In this document: in pieces, positions 33,358 to 40,968 of the stretch
Numbering within the stretch: the stretch's first letter is position 1
Layout of the letters: the number at the start of each line of letters is the position of its first letter
Origin: Candidatus Aerophobetes bacterium Ae_b3a
Lineage (GTDB): Bacteria; Aerophobota; Aerophobia; Aerophobales; AE-B3A
Direction of reading: 5' to 3'
DNA: 46,357 nucleotides
Assembly: GCA_005223095.1 (NCBI GenBank)
Contig: NJBQ01000008.1
Location: forward strand, 1-46,357
Made by a program: the position numbers and the translations under genes
The notes under the pieces: generated by a model
Told to the model about the DNA's origin: nothing
What the model saw: only the letters and a program-made list of their open reading frames with translations
Databases searched by the model: none

Positions 33358-33691
33358 TTGTTCATTTCGTTGCGCCTATTTACCGTATGCCAGAGTCTTA
33401 ATTTTTTCTGGAAAAGCAAAGCAAAAAAATCCTGCTAGAGCGTTTACTTAAGACTATCTCAAGCCCTGATTATTATTTGTGTTGGTTGATCAATCACCTG
33501 ATCTATCCAGATAACGAGGTCCTTTCCATCAATTTGAGTGCGGAATTTTCTCTGGTCGAGTTCTTTACCGTCAAGACTTACTCTGGCTGAGGAACTCGTC
33601 CAACTGTTCACAATGAAGACAGGATTTATCACCTTTTCCTTTGGTGTCATTTGAAATTCAATCTTATTTTCTCCAAATTTCCTGAAACAAT
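33358..33691. repeat. 334-bp segment identical to 24747-25080
   Basis: Carries the 3' end of a 435-residue-protein gene and the bases before the lost dehydrogenase. It joins UroD-B at one side and, at 33692, the permease-side spacer at the other. No mismatch was seen against the module A copy. Confidence 0.9.
33459..33691 (-). pseudogene. Truncated copy of the 435-residue gene, module B
   Basis: Only the last 78 codons remain, identical in sequence to the module A gene (CFRKFGENKIEFQMTPKEKV and onward to the end). Upstream of 33691 the sequence jumps to the spacer that precedes the gene in module A, so about 1.1 kb with the start and most of the coding region is deleted. No ribosome site or sensible start remains. 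The open frame continues to 33710 but without homology. Loss of function is expected; a complete homologue at 39370 may replace it. Confidence 0.9.
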
Positions 33692-33777
33692 GGAAAGACC
33701 CTACGGGCAACGCCTCAGAAAAAGGCGAGTATATTCTTGCCCTCCAGCGGTCGTGATGTTATCCTCCTAGGAACAGC

Positions 33778-34614
33778 CTACTGTTTTAACGCCCCCATGC
33801 CAAGACCCTGCACAAAATGTCGCTGGAAAATAAGGTAAATCACAACAACCGGAGCAAAAGCAAAAGATAAGCATGCTGTTAAGATTCCCCAATCAGCAAG
33901 ATACTGTCCTCGTAGGGTCAATAGACCTAGGATTACCGTCTCTTGTCCAGGTTGTTGAAGAAGAACTAACGGCCATATAAAATCGTTCCAGATCCCTATG
34001 AAGGTGAAGATGCCAACTGCCGCAACTGCAGGCCTAATCAAAGGCAATAGAATACGCAAATAGATTCCAAATTCTCCACACCCATCAATGTGAGCAGCAT
34101 CAACAAGCTCTTGAGGAATTTGCGAGAAGGCCAGACGAAATATGATAATACCAAATGTCGTCCAAGCAAGGTATACAAGAATAATTCCTAGAAACGTATC
34201 GAGAAGACCTAATGATGATATAAGTTGATACTGAGATATCATAATTGAGGAGGGAACAATTACTGTACCTGCAATAAAAAGATTCAGAAAAATATTTGAG
34301 CTTCGAAATTTATAACGGGCAAATCCATATCCTGCCATTGTGGATAAGAGCAGTATCCCTGCAAGAGAGAATACTGTAATTATGATGCTGTTCAAGAAAT
34401 AGAGAGAAAAATTTCCCATCACCCATGCATCTTGGTAATTCTTAAATGTTGGGGAACTTGGCAACCCAGTAGGGTTCTGAAAGATTGTCCAGTTATCTTT
34501 AACAGAGCTCATAAGAACCCAGAAAAGAGGATATACCATTATGACAAACAGTATACCGAGCACGAAATAACTTATTATTTTTCCAATTATAAAACTTTTA
34601 CGTATTTTCTTCAT
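33778..34614 (-). CDS. Sugar ABC transporter permease (MalG/UgpE type), module B
   Basis: The 278-residue paralogue of the permease at 26287 has segments such as IISYFVLGILFVIMVYPLFW and the EAA loop VDAAHIDGCGEFGIYLRILL (then PLIRP). It shares the ending HFVQGLGMGALKQ. AAGGAG sites precede the ATG. Unlike module A, it is separated from its partner permease by 150 bases holding an inverted-repeat insert (34640-34751). It works with the permease at 34765 and the binding protein at 35732; the ATPase is not encoded here. Confidence 0.93.
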   Translation of the reverse strand: MKKIRKSFIIGKIISYFVLGILFVIMVYPLFWVLMSSVKDNWTIFQNPTGLPSSPTFKNYQDAWVMGNFSLYFLNSIIITVFSLAGILLLSTMAGYGFARYKFRSSNIFLNLFIAGTVIVPSSIMISQYQLISSLGLLDTFLGIILVYLAWTTFGIIIFRLAFSQIPQELVDAAHIDGCGEFGIYLRILLPLIRPAVAAVGIFTFIGIWNDFIWPLVLLQQPGQETVILGLLTLRGQYLADWGILTACLSFAFAPVVVIYLIFQRHFVQGLGMGALKQ

Positions 34615-34639
34615 CTCCTTTCAGCTCCTTCTAGAGGTA

Positions 34640-34751
34640 GTTTAAGAACTCCTCTTCTTGTATTTTCAACCTACTTCAACCCACCAAGATCTCAAACAAC
34701 CCACTTGACAAATATCATCTACTTTTCTGTAGAAAAAGGGAGTTCTTAAAC
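34640..34751. repeat. MITE-like inverted-repeat insert between the two permeases
   Basis: GTTTAAGAACTCC (34640-34652) is inverted exactly at 34739-34751, with weaker extension outward. The insert is noncoding, and the spacer here is 150 bases versus 31 in module A, suggesting a small nonautonomous insertion. Its effect on downstream expression is unknown. Confidence 0.5.
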
Positions 34752-34764
34752 CTGCTCTTTAGGT

Positions 34765-35664
34765 CTATTCTTGCGCTTTTCCCATCCCTGTAAGTCTAAA
34801 TAGCAGAGATCCTATAATCATAGCAATAACAACAAGCACAACTGCAATAGTGCTTCCATATCCTATATGCTGGTAGGAAAGGCCATGAGAAAAGGCCCAA
34901 GTGGCAAGAACCTCTGTAGCATGGTTTGGTCCACCCCTTGTTACAACATAAGGAATGGTAAATATCTTCATGGCCCACATTGTCGCAAAAAGAACTACTA
35001 CAGCCGTGATACTCTTTAAAAGAGGAATCGTGATAAAAACAATCTTTTGCCACTCTGTCGCACCGTCTACCCGTGCCGCCTCGTAAAGTTGAGGATCTAT
35101 GGCCTTTAGCCGAGACACAAAGATGAGCATGCTCCATCCAAAGCCATACCAGGCCTGTATAAAAATAAGGATCCATATAGCTTTTTTCGCTTTTCCAAGC
35201 CAAAGACCTAAACCAGTAAATTCCTCTAGACCAATTGATGTAAGAACCTTATCCAATACTCCCAAGCTTGGATTCAAAATAGATTCAAACACAATACCGA
35301 TGACCACAAGGGAAATGGTAAAAGGGATAAGATAAGTTCCTCGAAAGAAATTACCAAGGACCAATTTTTGTTCTAGAAGAAGAGCTACTGCCAGACCCAG
35401 GATGCATTGAAAAACAACAGCTCCGCCGACAAAGACCAAATTATTTCGCAAGGCTAACCAAAATGTCGGGTCATCAAAGAAAAGTTCCTTGTAGTTTTGC
35501 AAGCCGATAAAGCGAAGGTTATCAAAGCTTATTCCATCCCACCTAGTAAGGCTAAAGGCAAATGTTCCAAATAGGGGAGTTAACAAGAATAGTGCATACA
35601 CGACAAAACAAGGGAGAATAAAAAGGTAAGGCCCACCCCAGAAAGTTATCTTCTTTGGTATCAT
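34765..35664 (-). CDS. Sugar ABC transporter permease (MalF/UgpA type), module B
   Basis: The 299-residue paralogue of the permease at 27161 starts MIPKKITFWGGPYLFILPCF. It has FDNLRFIGLQNYKELF, the EAA loop YEAARVDGATEWQKIVFITI followed by PLLKS, and YVVTRGGPNHATEVLATWAF. The membrane topology is that of CUT1 sugar permeases. It follows the binding-protein gene after a stem-loop, as in module A. Confidence 0.93.
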   Translation of the reverse strand: MIPKKITFWGGPYLFILPCFVVYALFLLTPLFGTFAFSLTRWDGISFDNLRFIGLQNYKELFFDDPTFWLALRNNLVFVGGAVVFQCILGLAVALLLEQKLVLGNFFRGTYLIPFTISLVVIGIVFESILNPSLGVLDKVLTSIGLEEFTGLGLWLGKAKKAIWILIFIQAWYGFGWSMLIFVSRLKAIDPQLYEAARVDGATEWQKIVFITIPLLKSITAVVVLFATMWAMKIFTIPYVVTRGGPNHATEVLATWAFSHGLSYQHIGYGSTIAVVLVVIAMIIGSLLFRLTGMGKAQE

Positions 35665-35683
35665 TTTTGCTATCCTTTATTTT

Positions 35684-35725
35684 GAGGCTGAGGGAGGAGC
35701 GTGGAAGAAAAACCCCCTCAGCCTC
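35684..35725. promoter_or_regulatory. Intercistronic stem-loop after the binding-protein gene, module B
   Basis: GAGGCTGAGGG (35684-35694) pairs with CCCTCAGCCTC (35715-35725). It sits six bases past the binding-protein stop, at the same place as the unrelated palindrome of module A. On the minus strand no U-run follows, so attenuation or RNA protection is more likely than full termination. Confidence 0.6.
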
Positions 35726-35731
35726 TGTTTT

Positions 35732-37036
35732 TTACCTCACCAACTCTTTTTTATAAACTTTCTCCACACTCTCGCAGAACTCAAGTGGAGTTATCTCATC
35801 GGCGGAGATTGCTGTCAACCCCGTCCACACTTGGCCCATACCTACTGCAGGAGGTAGCTCTGGTTCCATAAATCCGCATGAACCTGTGTTAGTGCGCGCA
35901 AATGCTACCATTGCTTCCTGGAATTCTGTTAGCTCTTCTGGTTTTACCGCTCCTGCAACTGCAGGCAGATACTTTCCCATCTCAAAGAAAGAATCATGCA
36001 TTACGTCGGGGCGGCTGAACACTTCCAGGAACTTTAGGCAAAGCTCAGGATGAGAAGTAGTAGTAGCTATCTGCATTTTACCCAAATAAGCGACGAGACC
36101 TTCATCCCTGTTATAACCTAACTCACCAATAATGTGTGGAAATCTGAAAAATCCCCATTCAAAATCGGGAGGGAAATCGAAGGAGGAATACCAGCTTCCT
36201 GTAAAGAAGAAAAGGGCTTTTCCCCCCAGGTACTCCATTTTGCTAGCATCGAAACTCGTAATAGCTACCCCTTCTGAGAGATATCCCTTCTCATGTAGAT
36301 CATTGAAATACTTTGCCGCCCTTATGAAACCAGGATCAGTAAAATAAGGGCCCTGTTCAGGATCTTTTCGATCTATCATGTCGTTAATGCCTTTGAGTCC
36401 CACAGTTTCAAAAAGATACATTTGATACAGAGTACCTCCCGTCCATCCTTCCTTATTACCAAAGGCCAAAGGAATTACCCCTTGATTCTTTGCCTTCTCG
36501 CATACTTCTAGAAACTCAGTATAGTTTTGAGGCTCGGTAACACCAAGGCTCTTAGCCAGTTTTTTGTTGTAGAACATATGAGCTGCAGTAAGCATTGTAT
36601 CCGGAACTCCAAAATACTTTCCCTCTTTCCTGGAGACCCCTTTAGCAGATTCAGGAAAACGATCTCCATACTGAGCGTACCATTTTGTAAGGTCCATTAT
36701 TTTCCCTGCTTCAAATGTTTTGGACATAGTATAAGGATCTTGAGATAGAGAGATGTCTGGAGGATTTCCTCCCGCGAACACCGTCCTAATCATTTGATCT
36801 GATTCATAATTAGGCATTATTCGGTGACCAATCTTAACTTCGGGATTCTCTTTCTCGAATACGTTGATAATGTATTCAATCGCCTTTCTATCTTGTGGGT
36901 CGTTATATTGAGTCCACAAATTAATAGTAACTTGTTCAGCAGCTATAGCTTGGCCAACTAACCCAACAATACCCAGCATAAACACAATTGTTAAAGATAT
37001 GCTTATACTTTTACTCATTTTTCCCTTTTTTTTCAT
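35732..37036 (-). CDS. Sugar-binding protein of ABC transporter, module B
   Basis: The 434-residue solute-binding protein has a Sec signal (SISLTIVFMLGIVGLVGQAI, cleaved after AIAA). It shares INLWTQYNDPQDRKAIEYII, NPPDISLSQDPYTMSKTFEA and MEYLGGKALFFFTGSWYSSF with the module A protein. AGGAGGG at good spacing supports the start. Ligand-region differences between the two paralogues suggest related but not identical substrates. It is the first gene of the module B minus-strand operon, about 700 bases from the likely promoter. Confidence 0.93.
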   Translation of the reverse strand: MKKKGKMSKSISISLTIVFMLGIVGLVGQAIAAEQVTINLWTQYNDPQDRKAIEYIINVFEKENPEVKIGHRIMPNYESDQMIRTVFAGGNPPDISLSQDPYTMSKTFEAGKIMDLTKWYAQYGDRFPESAKGVSRKEGKYFGVPDTMLTAAHMFYNKKLAKSLGVTEPQNYTEFLEVCEKAKNQGVIPLAFGNKEGWTGGTLYQMYLFETVGLKGINDMIDRKDPEQGPYFTDPGFIRAAKYFNDLHEKGYLSEGVAITSFDASKMEYLGGKALFFFTGSWYSSFDFPPDFEWGFFRFPHIIGELGYNRDEGLVAYLGKMQIATTTSHPELCLKFLEVFSRPDVMHDSFFEMGKYLPAVAGAVKPEELTEFQEAMVAFARTNTGSCGFMEPELPPAVGMGQVWTGLTAISADEITPLEFCESVEKVYKKELVR

Positions 37037-37670
37037 GTTAAAGCCCTCCTATTAACTTGAGATATAGTTCATTCTTTCCTGAAAGCTCTTAAAAAGAGAC
37101 TAGTCTTTCAATGTACCCTTCTAGGAAGCTTTCCTTTAACCCCAGCTAACGGCCTACTTCCTTTCATTTCACTTCCTTCTGGCCCTATATTTAGCTTCTC
37201 TATTTTTCTTATAGATATTTGTTTTTCCTCGGAGCAAAAGAGCCTACCGGAATATTAGGAAAATCCTGCTAGATCTCCGTGGACAATCCCGTACCCTGAC
37301 GGTCTAGTCCACAGGCTCCTCTACAAAGTAAAAAAGGGATAAGTAACACAGAGAGGCATCACTCATTCCTTTAGATTTTAGATTATTGAGGCTATCTTTC
37401 TTAAGAAGAAGAAGCCAAAAATATTCTCGGAAGAGAACTACACACTCCTCCTATTTAGATTCTCCTTGATCAGAAGATAATTTTCTTAGCTAGCTTTCTC
37501 TACTATTTTGAAACCTGATTTATGTAAAGTAGTAAACAGTTGCTGAGAGCTGACGACCACCATAACAAGGCTTAAGTTCTGACCTGGCACTTACTTGATG
37601 GGTTACTTTTTTCCTCCAGTTTCTACAAAGTATTTAGTCCTGCCTTTCTCTGCTTGGATGTGTTTGAGCT

Positions 37671-37705
37671 TTTTTTTAACATCCCTTCCAGTGATGTTAA
37701 AAAAA
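37671..37705. repeat. 13-bp perfect inverted repeat in the module B leader
   Basis: TTTTTTTAACATC (37671-37683) is inverted at 37693-37705, loop of 9 bases. On both strands it begins with T and ends with A, so it is not a normal terminator. It lies about 50 bases downstream of the module B operon promoter. Confidence 0.6.
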
Positions 37706-37737
37706 CACGACTAAGGATTATTCGGGTTTTTCATATA

Positions 37738-37755
37738 AACGTTTACGCAACCGTT
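37738..37755. promoter_or_regulatory. LacI-B operator O1
   Basis: AACGTTTACGCAACCGTT has the two-fold pattern AACGnTTnCGnAAnCGTT, typical of LacI-type sites with a central CG. It lies directly downstream of the -10 of the minus-strand promoter, where bound repressor would block the module B operon. A related site is at 37981-37998. Confidence 0.75.
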
Positions 37756-37758
37756 TAT

Positions 37759-37786
37759 ATTATAAACCAAAAAAACATTTTGTCAA
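37759..37786 (-). promoter_or_regulatory. Module B transporter operon promoter
   Basis: Minus strand: consensus TTGACA (37781-37786), 16-bp spacer, consensus TATAAT (37759-37764), then operator O1. It is about 720 bases upstream of the binding-protein ATG. Confidence 0.75.
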
Positions 37787-37945
37787 CCCCTTGTTAGATG
37801 GAAGTTTCCCCATAATTCTACCACAACATGCATCTATCTCAAGGCAATTCTCCTACTCCACTTATCTAAACGCTGTATCCCTTATTATATCATCGTTTCA
37901 GAAGAAGTAACCCAAAATTTTGGGGAAACTCCTGGTAACAGTGAG

Positions 37946-37973
37946 TTGACAGGTTTAAATTTTGGTGTATAAT
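37946..37973 (+). promoter_or_regulatory. lacI-B promoter
   Basis: Consensus TTGACA (37946-37951), 16-bp spacer, consensus TATAAT (37968-37973). Operator O2 follows eight bases later, and the lacI-B ATG is at 38027. Confidence 0.8.
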
Positions 37974-37980
37974 AAATAAA

Positions 37981-37998
37981 AACGATTACGTAAATGAT
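37981..37998. promoter_or_regulatory. LacI-B operator O2
   Basis: AACGATTACGTAAATGAT aligns base for base with O1 at its left half and centre; the right half is degenerate. It lies just after the lacI-B -10, so it would serve autoregulation. The distance to O1 (243 bases centre to centre) would allow a repression loop. Confidence 0.65.
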
Positions 37999-38026
37999 TA
38001 CATTTGTCCATAAGGCATAATGAAAA

Positions 38027-39022
38027 ATGGTGCGTACCAATTTTGTAACCATAAAAGATGTGGCGAAAGAAGCTAAGGTTTCCGTTGCAACAGTGTCGCA
38101 TGTAATCAATAAAACTCGCTTTGTGAGCGAGTTCACCCGTCAAAAGGTTCTTAAGACGATGGCAAGACTTCATTATCAGCCCGATGGAATTGCTCAAAGT
38201 CTGAGAAGTAAAAGAACAAATACAATAGGTTTAATTATTTCTGACATCGCTAATTCTTTTTATCCTGAAGTAGTAAGAGCAATAGAAAAGGAAATGGTTA
38301 AAAAGGGATACAGCATTATCTTGACCGATACTGATGATAATATTGAAAAAGAAAAAAAATTAGTAACCCTTCTTTTTAATAGACGAGTAGACGGTTTCAT
38401 CATCGTTACCGCTGGGGAGGAAAAAGAGCATATAGAATTTTTGCTCCAGCGAGATATTCCGGTAGTTTTACTTGACCGAAGAATTAGTGGATTAAAACTG
38501 GACGCAGTTTTAGTAGATAATCGAGGGGGGACCAAGAAACTTATCCAACATCTTATCAATTTAGGACACAAAAGGATCGCTATTATTACAGGTTCTCTTA
38601 ATGTCTTTACGGGAAAGGAAAGACTAAATGGATATTTAGAGGCTTTAAAAGAACATTCTTTGCCAGTTGATGATCGATTAATTAAGAAGGGAAATTTTAG
38701 ACGAGAAAGCGGTTATTTTTCAACTTTAGAACTTCTTTCTCTCAATCCTCCTCCAAGTGTAATATTTGCATGCAATAATCTGATAGGCTTAGGAGTTATG
38801 GATGCCTTGCAAAAAAAAGAAATACAAATCCCAGAGGAAATGGGAATTGCAATCTTTGATGACTTGCCTTGGTTTAAGCACCTTAATATTCCTTTAACTG
38901 TAGTAGCTCAGCCAGCATTCAGGTTGGGAGAAATAGCAGCAAAGCTTCTTTTAGAGCGAATAAGAGGAAAAAGGAAAAAGCCAAAAGAGGTAGTTTTAGG
39001 GGTAGAATTGAGGCAAAAATAA
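38027..39022 (+). CDS. LacI-family repressor, module B
   Basis: 331 residues. The DNA-binding head VTIKDVAKEAKVSVATVSHV and hinge YQPDGIAQSLRSKRTNT are intact. The ligand domain shows IISDIANSFYPEVVRAIEKE, DGFIIVTAGEEKEH, LVDNRGGTKKLIQHLINLGH and MGIAIFDDLPWFKHLNIPLT. It is transcribed divergently from the module B transporter, with matching operators at both promoters. Its recognition helix differs from that of LacI-A, in line with different operator sequences. The inducer is unknown but should relate to the module B substrate. Confidence 0.93.
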   Translation: MVRTNFVTIKDVAKEAKVSVATVSHVINKTRFVSEFTRQKVLKTMARLHYQPDGIAQSLRSKRTNTIGLIISDIANSFYPEVVRAIEKEMVKKGYSIILTDTDDNIEKEKKLVTLLFNRRVDGFIIVTAGEEKEHIEFLLQRDIPVVLLDRRISGLKLDAVLVDNRGGTKKLIQHLINLGHKRIAIITGSLNVFTGKERLNGYLEALKEHSLPVDDRLIKKGNFRRESGYFSTLELLSLNPPPSVIFACNNLIGLGVMDALQKKEIQIPEEMGIAIFDDLPWFKHLNIPLTVVAQPAFRLGEIAAKLLLERIRGKRKKPKEVVLGVELRQK

Positions 39023-39369
39023 TCTGTTCTACAGCTTCTGAGAAGAAAGGTTAAATAATTATTTTTTCTTGAAGCTTTGAAGAGAGTAAACATCATGGCT
39101 GAAAGAGGAGAAAAGGTAAGAGGAAAACTCTTAGAGCTAAGAGAAGAGGACTTTGTGATGGCTGCTAATTCCTGCTTTGTTTGTCATCATTACTATCCTA
39201 GCGTTTAGTTTCTTAGGAGATGGTCTCCGAGATGCGGGTGACCCTTATAAATAAAAAATCCTTAAGGGGGGTGAAAAGTAGATAAGAAAATACCAGAATA
39301 TCCTCACAGCTCTGTTGCGGGGATATTTACTAATCTGAAGTTGCGAATAATGTATAGGAGGTTAATGAT
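39023..39369. other. 347-bp gap with an ABC permease relic
   Basis: No intact gene. It contains the frameshifted relic at 39095-39254. A good AGGAGG ribosome site for the next gene is at 39356-39361. I see no strong promoter, so the downstream genes may be read through from lacI-B. Confidence 0.55.
39095..39254 (+). pseudogene. Relic of a DppC-type peptide ABC permease
   Basis: Two short pieces in different frames. The first reads VRGKLLELREEDFVMAA, like the cytoplasmic LREEDFVxAAR docking loop of DppC/OppC. The second, ending at 39254, reads ITILAFSFLGDGLRDAGDPY, the typical DppC C-terminus. The part between is missing. A dipeptide/oligopeptide-type transporter once stood here. Confidence 0.65.
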
Positions 39370-40674
39370 ATGAATGCTTACGAGACACAACTTGAGTTTT
39401 CGGGTGCACAAGGACATGCAGTAGTGGTGGAATGTGATAAACCATGGAGACTAGTTTTTTGGTCCAAAGCCCAGTATGTGGGTTGCTGGGATTTAGGAAA
39501 GGGTGTGTGGTTCACCCCAGAGTGGCTAGAGACAAATAGCCCTGAGGATCACCACTGTTACGAGCCCATTATGGATAAGCAGCTTAGGTATAGCAGGATA
39601 AGGATTCTGGAGTCTGGCCCGGCAAGAGCGAAGGTTCACTGGCACTATGCCTGCTGTAATATGCGATATCAAGTTTTCAATGGAAATACAACTGCAGATG
39701 AGTACTACACAGTTTACCCCAATGGAACAGCAATAAGAAAACTGGTAGCCTGGCCAGGGAATGAGAGTGATCTGGGGGGAAACCCAAATTTTTGGGAAGT
39801 CCTCGAGTACATCCTGATTAATGGGAAAGGGACTAGACCAGAGGAGAACCTTGTGCTACAGAAGGCCTTCACCCTTCAAAATCTAGAAGGAAAGGAAATA
39901 AGTTTTTCCTGGCCTCCGCCAAAGAACTCTCACGGTCCCCTGTGCGCAAGCTATCCAGAGATTGCTGATTGGAAGATGTATATTGGTAGGGTGCACTTAA
40001 AGGATAGGCCTGATCCATATACCATCATAGCGAAGGATCAAAGGATATTTCCTTATAAACCCTGTACTTACTGTAAGGGTGATCATCCTTCTTTTGGTCT
40101 ATTTTCAGGAGATGTGAATACCTTTAAGCACTGGCCAGCAACGGATATGGAGGACTTTGTTCTCGCAGCAGATGCCGGAGAGGATGTGGGAAAAGTCGCC
40201 ACTCACTCTTCTTTTATTAATTGCCAGTACAGTTCGGTTCCAGGGGACAGACCGCCACGGCCTACCAGTTGGCTTTTTCTTACTGGGGCAACAGACATGC
40301 CTTCAACTTTCTTAGTAGATCTAGCAAAGTCTTGGTACTATCCTGCTCAAGTTGAGACAGGGTATGAGAATAAAGGAAAAATACCAGGTATGGCTAGAGG
40401 AAGAGTACTCTACGAGGGCTATGCCTACTCGGAGATGGCATATCGTTTTAGGAAATACGGAGAGGATAAGATTGAATTCCAAATGACGCCGAAAGAAAAC
40501 GTTATAAATCCTGTATTTATTGTAAATGGCTGGAGAAGTTCATCGGCCGGGATAAGCTTTAACGGCAGAAAACTCGGTGAGGAGCAATTTTGGACTCAAA
40601 TTAGTGGAGAGGATCTAGTTATGTGGGTAAATGAAATAATCGACCGAGCAACGAAAATAACAATCAGCGCTTAA
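39370..40674 (+). CDS. Unrecognised 435-residue-family protein, module B
   Basis: 434 residues, clearly homologous along its whole length to the protein at 24848. Shared blocks include LVFWSKAQYVGCWDLG, VWFTPEWLETNSPED, KVHWHYACCNMRYQVF and NTTADEYYTVYPNG. The Cys/His patch (KPCTYCKGDHPSFGLFSGD) and FKHWPATDMEDFVLAADAG are kept. AGGAGG lies before the ATG. There is no signal peptide. It stands at the head of a plus-strand run with a zinc dehydrogenase and an amidohydrolase, instead of beside the UroD-like gene as in module A. The function is unknown. Strong conservation between paralogues suggests an enzyme with a defined active site, likely acting on the imported carbohydrate. Confidence 0.85.
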   Translation: MNAYETQLEFSGAQGHAVVVECDKPWRLVFWSKAQYVGCWDLGKGVWFTPEWLETNSPEDHHCYEPIMDKQLRYSRIRILESGPARAKVHWHYACCNMRYQVFNGNTTADEYYTVYPNGTAIRKLVAWPGNESDLGGNPNFWEVLEYILINGKGTRPEENLVLQKAFTLQNLEGKEISFSWPPPKNSHGPLCASYPEIADWKMYIGRVHLKDRPDPYTIIAKDQRIFPYKPCTYCKGDHPSFGLFSGDVNTFKHWPATDMEDFVLAADAGEDVGKVATHSSFINCQYSSVPGDRPPRPTSWLFLTGATDMPSTFLVDLAKSWYYPAQVETGYENKGKIPGMARGRVLYEGYAYSEMAYRFRKYGEDKIEFQMTPKENVINPVFIVNGWRSSSAGISFNGRKLGEEQFWTQISGEDLVMWVNEIIDRATKITISA

Positions 40675-40711
40675 GATAACCTAAAAAAGCTATCTGGGTG
40701 CGCATAATTTG

Positions 40712-40910
40712 ATGTATAGGTTGGCTATTAGACTTGCCTTTGACATTTTTTGCGCTACAGAAGCTCTTTCTCTTCCTCAGTTTGATAAGAAAAAATATAA
40801 AGAAAATTCCAACTATAGAAATTCTGGAAGGGGCAAAAGGAGTAGATGTGTTCTTTGACCCACTCTTTGCCGTCATCGAGAGATTCGTGGAATTTGAAAA
40901 AAGTAAATAA
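40712..40910 (+). pseudogene. Frameshifted C-terminal relic of an unidentified protein
   Basis: Two frames join into one protein-like stretch: RLAIRLAFDIFCATEALSLP in the frame of 40712, then IPTIEILEGAKGVDVFFDPL and FAVIERFVEFEKSK ending with TAA at 40908-40910. The amino-acid character is normal, but a frameshift near 40800 breaks it. I do not recognise the family. It lies between the 435-residue gene and the dehydrogenase, so it may be a lost pathway enzyme. Confidence 0.5.
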
Positions 40911-40968
40911 AAGGGATTCTGGAGACTAATTTTTCTCCTTTGAGAGTCTCGGAAAGCAAGAGGTGTAT

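Larger units (their letters stand above)
37037..38026. other. 990-bp noncoding region between module B operon and lacI-B
   Basis: No gene is supported. It holds the divergent promoters and LacI-B operators at its right end. About 700 bases lie between the minus-strand promoter and the binding-protein start. This long leader contains a perfect inverted repeat (37671-37705), a weak stem (GTGGAC 37279-37284 with GTCCAC 37307-37312), and a 3' part resembling the module A leader (about 37163-37205). I recognise no known riboswitch. Confidence 0.6.

Noticed and set aside
37671-37705. Rho-independent terminator in the module B leader
   Set aside because: The stem starts with T-run and ends with A-run on both strands, the reverse of a terminator.
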